In this document: positions 54,567-60,212 of the stretch, piece by piece
Position numbering within the stretch: the stretch's first letter is position 1
Layout: each line of letters begins with the position of its first letter
From: Bdellovibrionales bacterium
GTDB lineage: Bacteria > Bdellovibrionota > Bdellovibrionia > Bdellovibrionales > UBA1609
Length of the DNA stretch: 60,212 nt
Direction: 5' to 3'
NCBI GenBank assembly: GCA_016714165.1
Contig: JADJNU010000010.1
Location: 1 to 60,212 of the forward strand
Position numbers and translations under genes: made by a program
The notes under the pieces: generated by a model
What the model was told of the DNA's origin: nothing
Database searches by the model: none
The model's input: the letters and a program-made list of their open reading frames with translations, nothing else

Positions 54567-54737
54567 AGTTTCCTCCTATCATTCAAATTCAACTGCCATT
54601 CCCACGGACAGCTCGATTCTATCAGATTCTTATCCGCTTGGCAGCCAACTCTTAACTATCTGTGAGATCTATCAAAACTGCTGAAATCCCCGCTTGTTGG
54701 CCTTGCCCCATTTAAAAATAAGGAGTATCTCAAAGAG

Positions 54738-55324
54738 ATGAAAAAAGCAGATCAGACGAGGGCAAAGATAATTAAGTCGGCCGCCTTTTGTCTGGCTCAT
54801 TTTGGCGAGCGGGAAACGACATTTCAGGCTATTGCCGATCATTGCGGGGTGAGCCAGCCTTTGGTTGTAAAGTATTTGAAAAATAGGGAGGTATCTTTTC
54901 AAGTGTTCTTGATGAAATGGTGGAAAAAGCCCGGTCTATAACGGTAGAGGTAATCAATCAGAGCTCCTCTGCCAAAGAGGCTCTTACCAATTATTTATTT
55001 GTTTCTTTAGAAAATTTTGAAAAAGATCAAACAATACCTAGAATTTATTTGATGCTCTATTATTTTGCGGGAATTGATCCAAAATTCAGAGCAATAAATT
55101 CACAAATCAAAAAAGTTGCAGTTGATAGAATATATGGCATCCTTGAGGCAGGTATTGAATCTGGCGAATTTCGGCGCTCTCTTGATACCTATGGTTTAGC
55201 CCGTATTATTCATGATGGAATAGTTGGGATATTACTAAGTGCAATTACAGAAATTGGAGCGCCCCCAACGAAAAAGGTCATCAAGGATTTCAGTGAAGCT
55301 ATTCAAGCTCTAGTGAAGGCTTGA
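54738..55324 (+). pseudogene. TetR/AcrR-family regulator, one frameshift
   Basis: The N-terminal frame (54738-54941) holds the TetR helix-turn-helix: AKIIKSAAFCLAHFGERETT, FQAIADHCGVSQPLVVKYLKN. It runs out of frame at GG 54890-54891; one added G restores NREGIFSSVLDEMVEKARSI and joins the C-terminal ligand domain (54917-55324), which ends AIQALVKA. The repaired protein is about 195 residues, typical for TetR. Divergent from the SbmA/YddA-type transporter, it would repress that gene in response to a compound the transporter exports or imports. No clear palindromic operator is visible between them. Confidence 0.7.
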
Positions 55325-56464
55325 TCTCAGGCGCCTTAGGATTTCGTGCTACATCAACAGGTATAAAAAATGAAACGTATTTTGCCTTCGAGAGTTGTAC
55401 TTCATCTAAATTAAAGATAGCACCTTCCGAAAGTGGTTCTTCCCTTCTCATTTTCTGAAGACCACCAAAAGCATTTTCGAAGGCATAGAATATCCAAATG
55501 GGGTCCTTTGCACGCTCCAATTCCCGAAATCTCTCTGAATTAACATCAACGTGGTCGTAATTTGTTGGTAAAGTTCTCATCTCAATCGCTGCAAATGAAT
55601 GAGGTGCATCATTAGGTATTTCCCGATGAGCCACTCTGCTCTTTTGAAGTCAACGCAACCAAACCCAAATCGATAAGTGGCTCAACTTCATGCGGCGTTA
55701 GGAGAATTTTAAGTAATTTTTGTTCCTCTCCAGAAGAAAGAAACAGAGTGAAAATTTGGTCTAGCTGGCGGGCGGTTACGATGCGGTGCCAATCTCTGAT
55801 AAGATCCTGATTCAGCTCCAGCACATGTTCAGTTACTGCTTTTATTTTACCTTCAACTTGATACTTTTTGTTAAAGGTTCTCGCAATCGCTCGATCAGTT
55901 GGCAAACCTTGTCTCTTAAGGGTTCTCAGGACGGCAGAATTGACCTGAAAGAACACCCGATTGACAATGTTGTTCTGCCTCAACCAAACAAACAACTGTC
56001 GATATAGATATAACTCCATAAATTTAATGTCGTGGCCCGTAACCAATGAGTCCTTTGAATTTTTAGAGACTCAGGCGGCCCACTTCGGCGATCACTTCTC
56101 CGGGCGATCGCTCGATAGGGCCTATTTCATCTTCAACATGAAGAGGCTCACTTATATGTGATGAAAGGAAGACCTGGAGATGGAGCAGCGGCTGGGCCTT
56201 GTCAGTAAGCCTCTCAGGGTCAATTTCAGCCAAGACGGATTCGCTGAGGTCATTGATAGAATAATAATGAACTAAAAAGTGAATGATGCGTTCGCTTTCA
56301 GTTGAGTCCTGCTCAAGAATTCGCGGCAATAAGGTGGTCCTCTCCCAGGACCCTGAAGCGAAAAGCTTTGGTAAAGATTCTTTAATGCTCTTTCCTTCGC
56401 CGAGACAGACGGATTCAAAGGCCGTTTTGTGGCTGTGCCAATATGGTCTGCCGACAAGTATCTT
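55299..56464 (-). pseudogene. Frameshifted gene of unknown family beside the IS21 end
   Basis: Three neighbouring minus-strand frames read as one protein of about 380 residues if two extra bases are skipped, one near 56051 (EVGRLSL to KNSKDSLVTG) and one near 55635 (LTSKEQ to VAHREIPND). The first segment reads upstream to KILVGRPYWHSHKTAFES, where an in-frame TGA sits at 56467-56465, just outside the IS21 end; no start codon is found, so the N-terminus is missing or altered. The middle part (LYRQLFVWLRQNNIVNRVFF) is helical. No family recognised. It overlaps the TetR gene by 26 nt. Confidence 0.5.
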
Positions 56465-56565
56465 TCAATTTGTATTTCGGTGTTAGCCGCCAATTAAAAA
56501 GGGCCACCGGCACAAATTAAGTTTGGCCACTTTCCCCCGTCTCGGCGGGGCCAAAGGAGGCCTTT

Positions 56566-56886
56566 ATGGATCACTGGCAATCGGCCACAGATTCCAATCG
56601 ATTTATTTACGAAGTGATCGGGGTGATTTTCTGTAATCATCCCAACCTGTTGGAATTCTTTTTCGAAGGTAGATGTCCGCGAATTCGTTTTCAGGCCATG
56701 GAAGTGCACAGGCATGCCGCGTGTTTTCCGAGCGACGAGAAACAATTGATTCGCGTTTCCTTGGATGTCTGGAGCGGTTCGGGCAATGCCAAGGTTTGGC
56801 AGCTTTTGGAAACAGTGGACTCTGGCAATCTTGGTAACGTGCTGGAGGCATTGGGAAAATTGCGAGGTCGGTCGCGCGCCAATTAA
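56566..56886 (+). CDS. Passenger ORF of the IS21-type element
   Basis: A 106-residue protein behind an excellent AAAGGAGG (spacing six). Features are a coding-like FIYEVIGVIFCNHPNLLEFF, an RCPRIRFQAMEVHRHA segment and a C-terminal VWQLLETVDSGNLGNVLEALG helix. No DNA-binding motif is evident. Its leader resembles that of istA (hairpin followed by GGAGGC), suggesting both genes evolved from one duplicated leader. It lies inside the element's terminal repeats, so it moves with it. Function unknown; a transposition regulator is a reasonable guess only. Confidence 0.6.
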   Translation: MDHWQSATDSNRFIYEVIGVIFCNHPNLLEFFFEGRCPRIRFQAMEVHRHAACFPSDEKQLIRVSLDVWSGSGNAKVWQLLETVDSGNLGNVLEALGKLRGRSRAN

Positions 56887-56966
56887 AATTCCCCACCTTG
56901 GCGTTGGAGCCGAGGCTGCATGATCACTCCTCGTGTCCCACGACGGGACCGAGGAGGCTTTAGCCG
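56876..56966 (+). repeat. istA leader that repeats the element's 5' leader
   Basis: GCCAATTAAAATTCCCCACC (from 56878) mirrors GCCAATTAAAAAGGGCCACC of the left end (from 56488). Each is followed by a short GC-rich hairpin, CCCCG/CGGGG at 56535-56550 and GTCCC/GGGAC at 56935-56949, and then by a GGAGGC-type ribosome-binding site. The two leaders are homologous and could share an expression control. Confidence 0.55.
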
Positions 56967-58463
56967 GTGATAACAATGGATATTTTTCACAAAATAAGAG
57001 CTCTTGATCACCTTGGCGAGAACAAGTCCAAGATTGCGCGGGAGCTTGCTCTTGATCGAAAGACTGTGCGCAAGTACCTCAAATCGACAGCTCCCCCACG
57101 CTATCGACCAAGATCCACTCCCTCGAGGCAGGATTTTTTTGCCGAGTTTGAGAACTTTGTTCGCGGGAAGATCGTTATCGCCCCGGAGCTTTCGGCCGGC
57201 GAAATCTATGCTCTGATTCGTCCGCGAGGCTACCTGGGTAGCGAACGCACGATTCAAAGGCGAATGAAATCGTGGTGCGAGGCAAAGCCAAAGGAGCGCT
57301 TTTTTGAGCAAGATTATACCCCTGGCGAGCAGGCCCAGTTTGATTTTAAAGAATCAATCGAGCTGCCGTTTTTATCGGGCCCGGTGATTGCGCACTTACA
57401 TTTTGGCACTTTGCCGTTCTCTAACGCTTGCGTCATCAAGGGCTTTCCCCACAAGACGTATGAATGTTTCATAGATGGTGTCCATTCATTTTTTGAAAAA
57501 ATTGGTGGTCAAACAAAAAATATTCGAATCGACAACTTAAGTCCATGCGTGAAACGGGTGAGAAAAGATGGGGGCCGTGACTACACGGATGCATTTAATA
57601 GGGCGATCAAATATTACAATTTTGGCGTTCTTCCCTGCTCTCCAGGGCGAGGCAATGAAAAAGGTGATGTTGAGCGCGACATTCAAACCTGGTCGAGAAG
57701 GTTTAGGAATCACATAAATGTTCATGGGATCAGGTTCCGAGATTTTTCGCACCTCAACGCCGAACTCGAAGCCTTCGGCGAACAGGAGCAAAGCGAAATA
57801 GTAACTGAACTACTGAAAACAGAGTGTGGTCAGTTGAAATCGCTGTTGCCGCGAGACGAGGACGTGCTTTGCCGTGTGGAAAAGACTCGTGCGTCGCCGC
57901 ACGGCACTGTTCGCGTCGCAAAGACCACGTACTCAGTTGCGGATGCATGGATCGGATTAGAGTGCCGAGTCGTGGCGGGTGCTTTTGAGACACGAATCAC
58001 GCGCAAAGGCAGCGATGTCGTCGTTGTCCATCCGCGGATGTCCGAGGGTGAGCACAGCATAAAGCTTGAGCATATTTTAAAAAGCCTTCTCCGCAAGCCA
58101 CAAGCGATGATCCGATGGCACCACCGAGAAATTTTGTTCCCAGAGAAGATATTCAGGGATCTTTACCGTCGGCTTAAAAGCCAAGAGACCCATCCTGGGG
58201 AATCCGAACGCGAATTTTTACGCATAATGAATCTAGTCCATCACACGCCATTAAGCGAGATCCAATGTGCGCTAGAGATTGTTCTTGGCCAGTCCGTTGG
58301 CGTGATGAGCATCTTCATGGAAGTCAAAGACCTGCTTCTTGTAGAGCGCAGGCCCGAGACATTGGTAATCGATCTCAGCGCACGGTTTGGCCAAACCCCG
58401 ATAAGTCCGAATTTAAAAGATTATGACCAACTCATCCCCAGCCAACAAGGAGTAACTCGATGA
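56967..58463 (+). CDS. istA: IS21-family transposase IstA
   Basis: A 498-residue DDE transposase. The N-terminal helix-turn-helix (NKSKIARELALDRKTVRKYL) binds the terminal repeats; the core has AQFDFKE (Asp126), IRIDNLSPCV (Asp189) and GNEKGDVER (Glu231 or Glu236), and a C-terminal beta-barrel-like region follows. It cuts and joins the element ends. Start GTG 56967 is nine bases after AGGAGG; ATG 56976 is an alternative. Its stop overlaps istB (ATGA), the usual coupling for these genes. Appears intact. Confidence 0.95.
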   Translation: MITMDIFHKIRALDHLGENKSKIARELALDRKTVRKYLKSTAPPRYRPRSTPSRQDFFAEFENFVRGKIVIAPELSAGEIYALIRPRGYLGSERTIQRRMKSWCEAKPKERFFEQDYTPGEQAQFDFKESIELPFLSGPVIAHLHFGTLPFSNACVIKGFPHKTYECFIDGVHSFFEKIGGQTKNIRIDNLSPCVKRVRKDGGRDYTDAFNRAIKYYNFGVLPCSPGRGNEKGDVERDIQTWSRRFRNHINVHGIRFRDFSHLNAELEAFGEQEQSEIVTELLKTECGQLKSLLPRDEDVLCRVEKTRASPHGTVRVAKTTYSVADAWIGLECRVVAGAFETRITRKGSDVVVVHPRMSEGEHSIKLEHILKSLLRKPQAMIRWHHREILFPEKIFRDLYRRLKSQETHPGESEREFLRIMNLVHHTPLSEIQCALEIVLGQSVGVMSIFMEVKDLLLVERRPETLVIDLSARFGQTPISPNLKDYDQLIPSQQGVTR

Positions 58464-59257
58464 CAAATGAAGAACTCAGCAAAGGCCTAAAACAGCTGAA
58501 TTTGCCGACCATGGCCGAAGGCTATAGCGCAGCCTCGCGAGCCGCGGAAAAGGGTAGATTGACCTATGAGCAATATCTGGCGGGCCTTGTCGATGAGGAG
58601 CTTAACAGCAAGTGCGAACTGCGAATTAAGCGGTTAAGTAAAGAGGCCAAACTTCCTCTGGAGAAGCGGATCGAACACTTCGATTTTACCCAAAGAGAAG
58701 GCATCACCGAAGGCGAATTTAAACGTCTCGCAAAAGGCGATTTCGTTCGAGACGGATCCAACATCGTATTTTATGGCGGATTTGGGGTCGGAAAAACGCA
58801 TCTAGGAATCGCGCTCATCAAGGAGCTGGTAAAAAAGAATGTGCGCTGCCTGTTTGTCTCAACTCACAGCCTGATTGAGCAGATGCTGGAGGCAAAAAAA
58901 GATCTCATGCTGCAACATCTATTCAAACGCCTCGACAGGTACGACCTTCTGGTTTTCGATGAGCTTGGATATATTGCCCAAACCCAAGATGGCGCGGATC
59001 TGTTCTTCCAGCTTTTATCGCTAAGAGCAGAGCGAAAAAGCGTTTTGATTACCACCAATCTCACATTCTCCGAATGGGATAGGGTGTTTATAAATCCATT
59101 AAACACAGCAGCTGCCATCGATCGAATCATCCATAAATGCGAAACCTTCAACATCAAGGGTCCGAGCTGGAGAGCTGAAGAGGCAAAAAAAAGAACAAAA
59201 ATAAAATCAACTTTGACGGAAAAGAAAATACAGACCCCCATCAAAACGTCATCCTGA
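58460..59257 (+). CDS. istB: IS21 helper ATPase IstB
   Basis: A 265-residue DnaC-like AAA+ ATPase that helps IstA choose and capture target DNA. Walker A GGFGVGKTH at 106-114, Walker B LLVFDELGY at 163-171, then LFFQLLSLRAERKSVLITTN with the sensor Asn, and the C-terminal AAAIDRIIHKCETFNIKGPSWR. Its ATG overlaps the istA stop. Length and motifs are normal for the family, so it should be functional. Confidence 0.95.
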   Translation: MTNEELSKGLKQLNLPTMAEGYSAASRAAEKGRLTYEQYLAGLVDEELNSKCELRIKRLSKEAKLPLEKRIEHFDFTQREGITEGEFKRLAKGDFVRDGSNIVFYGGFGVGKTHLGIALIKELVKKNVRCLFVSTHSLIEQMLEAKKDLMLQHLFKRLDRYDLLVFDELGYIAQTQDGADLFFQLLSLRAERKSVLITTNLTFSEWDRVFINPLNTAAAIDRIIHKCETFNIKGPSWRAEEAKKRTKIKSTLTEKKIQTPIKTSS

Positions 59258-59314
59258 CCTGAGGGACTCTGTCCCTCAGGCACCCTGTTACCCCCGATCA
59301 TCGTGATCGGGGGT
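59258..59314 (+). terminator. Two strong hairpins after istB
   Basis: CCTGAGGGAC (59258-59267) and GTCCCTCAGG (59271-59280) form a perfect 10-bp stem with a 3-nt loop; ACCCCCGATCA (59290-59300) and TGATCGGGGGT (59304-59314) form a perfect 11-bp stem with a 3-nt loop. They lie 0-60 bp after the istB stop and inside the element. No long T run follows either, so Rho-independent termination is likely but not certain. Confidence 0.6.
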
Positions 59315-59471
59315 CCCTTCGTGAAGCAGAACCAAGCATCTCTTGAAAAAAATAAAAACCTGGAAACAAGTTTGACAGCCAAACAAGATGTAGATACATC
59401 TGCGTCACCAACTGGCCAAATTTAATTTGCGCCGAACAAAAAAAGTGGCCAAAATTGATTGTCGCCTACTT

Positions 59472-59887
59472 AGAGGAAAGGGAGGTATCGGGAATATTGT
59501 TGAAAACCGCTCTATGATTGAAGAGGATCTTTGCACATAAATAAGACGAGCAATTTTGTCCTGAACTGGCCCCTTCAGTAATCTCAGACAAGAGGAAGGT
59601 GACAAGGGCTGCGCTCGCGCAGCCATACTCAAGACTTGCCACCAAAAAAATAGACCAACTGCCCCATAATGCAAGTTTTCAATCGGTCAATATTTGATCT
59701 ATTTGAGTTCTGATCCAATTGAGTAAAGTTATCCTGGAGCAAGAGACCCAACCGGAAAAGGGGACTGAATTTTAGGATACAAAGATCCCAACTCTCATAC
59801 TCGATCCAGGAGCTAAAATACAATATTAATTTTATTGATTGCGCCAGAAAATTTATGGCAAACCTACTGCAACAGCAGGTAATCACT
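59472..59887. other. Region between the IS21 end and the next gene, no clear gene
   Basis: Two minus-strand frames of 85-89 codons cover parts of it and have no start site or motif. One stretch (LKGPVQDKIARLIYVQ) has some coding character and may be a remnant of the gene the element landed in. A GCTGCGCTCGCGCAGCC palindrome lies at 59609-59625. Confidence 0.3.
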
Positions 59888-59920
59888 CAAAAAGCCTCCG
59901 CAGTTTGCCTGCTACGGAGG
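59888..59920 (-). terminator. Rho-independent terminator for the gene at the window end
   Basis: On the minus strand, CCTCCG and CAG pair with CTG and CGGAGG (a three-base bulge separates the two stem parts), followed by GCTTTTTGAG. It lies about 60 bp after the stop of the partial gene at 59979-60212. Confidence 0.7.
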
Positions 59921-59978
59921 TGATAGCTTTCGAAACAGAAGATAACTTTTCGTTATGTCTTCTCTTAGATTTATTCGT

Positions 59979-60212
59979 TTAGATCTCTTCGCTTAGACTT
60001 CGAATGTAATTCTCACTTTCAAGATAAGCCTCTACCCCAGACACAAATTCTTTGAAGCGAGGGTTCTCAATCATTTGAGAGCTTCCTGCGGTTCTGCTTT
60101 CAGGTATCTTACCAAATCCTCATTGGAAAACCCTTTACTGAGAGATTCGATCCTCGTTTCAACGCTCTCATTCCTGGGTAAAGACGGGATAGCAATCGAT
60201 GCAGCCAATCCC
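59979..60212 (-). CDS. 3' part of a gene running past the window, one frameshift
   Basis: A minus-strand frame from the window edge codes for SIAIPSLPRNESVETRIESL and ends ...KAEPQEALK at a TGA (60073-60071). A second frame starting at the overlapping ATG 60074 codes for MIENPRFKEFVSGVEAYLES and ends SLSEEI. Adding one A to the AAA at 60076-60074 joins them into EALKMIENPRFKEF, so this is probably one protein with a sequencing or real deletion. The N-terminus is outside the window; product unknown. A terminator follows. Confidence 0.6.

Larger units (their letters stand above)
56481..59471 (+). mobile_element. IS21-family insertion sequence with a passenger ORF
   Basis: The element carries istA and istB in overlapping order and, ahead of them, a 106-codon ORF. 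Ends are set by repeated terminal motifs: CGGCACAAATTAAGTTTGGCCA (22 nt, 56508-56529) recurs inverted at 59413-59434 with 20 of 22 matches, and outer motifs at 56486-56507 and 59445-59466 match at 15 of 22. Multiple end repeats are typical of IS21. The outer limits are approximate (about 3 kb) and no target duplication is clear. Both transposition genes look intact, so the element may be active. Confidence 0.8.

Noticed and set aside
56481..59471. Target site duplication for the IS21 element
   Set aside because: No equal 4-8 bp repeats flank the inferred ends; exact limits remain uncertain.
1..60212. tRNA, rRNA or CRISPR array
   Set aside because: No cloverleaf-like arms, conserved rRNA stretches or regularly spaced short repeats were seen.

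Overview
The window looks like chromosomal DNA of a free-living Gram-negative bacterium. Many proteins carry lipoprotein signal peptides with a lipobox cysteine, there are periplasmic c-type cytochromes, a Tat-type leader, and glycosyltransferases that would suit LPS or surface glycan synthesis. The mix of short secreted proteins, haem lipoproteins, SGNH proteins, arylsulfotransferase-like propellers and exported glycosidases resembles Bdellovibrionota/Oligoflexia-type genomes, but this taxonomic reading is an inference and no marker gene fixes it. I saw no rRNA, tRNA or CRISPR array.

Layout. 1-3400: small hypothetical secreted proteins and an RluA-type pseudouridine synthase. 3.4-9.6 kb: exported carbohydrate-active enzymes (GH35-type beta-galactosidase, a glycoamylase-like protein, a GH10 xylanase lipoprotein) with a DUF1028 protein between them. 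9.7-10.9 kb: a decayed IS481-type element. 11-18 kb, minus strand: an SGNH/TPR membrane protein, an alkaline-phosphatase-superfamily enzyme, then a tightly overlapping unit of small ORF, tyrosine recombinase and arylsulfotransferase-like propeller, and a TVP38/TMEM64 membrane protein. 18.6-25.4 kb: the magnesium transporter MgtE, an exported Rossmann-type oxidoreductase, and a GT4, GT2 (frameshifted), radical SAM unit. 25.4-30.2 kb: a large Ig-like lipoprotein, DUF1003 and SGNH membrane proteins. 30.2-38.6 kb: haem-binding lipoproteins, a cytochrome, and two neighbouring exported proteins with a shared methyltransferase-like motif. 38.6-44.3 kb: SRAP/YedK peptidase, a second arylsulfotransferase-like propeller with a membrane partner, a Tat-exported DUF1513 protein and a YaiI/YqxD protein. 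44.6-46.7 kb: a broken lipoprotein gene ending in two near-identical repeats. 46.7-49.6 kb: a tryptophanase-like gene directly behind a tyrosine phenol-lyase gene. 49.7-55.3 kb: a large alpha/alpha-barrel glycosidase, an SbmA/YddA-type ABC exporter with an apparent AUU start, and a divergent TetR-type regulator. 55.3-59.5 kb: a degraded gene and an intact-looking IS21-family element with a passenger ORF. The window ends in the 3' part of another minus-strand gene with its own terminator.

Functional themes. Three are visible: breakdown of external polysaccharide (GH35, glycoamylase-like, GH10, alpha/alpha-barrel glycosidase), remodelling of surface or periplasmic glycans (SGNH proteins, phosphatase-superfamily enzyme, arylsulfotransferase-like propellers, GT and radical SAM unit), and beta-elimination of aromatic amino acids (tpl and tna pair).

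Data caution. At least nine apparent single-base frameshifts are spread over seven genes, and most sit in short homopolymer runs. Either the assembly has residual indel errors or many accessory genes here are decaying. For these genes I give the reconstructed extent and say where the reading frame changes.
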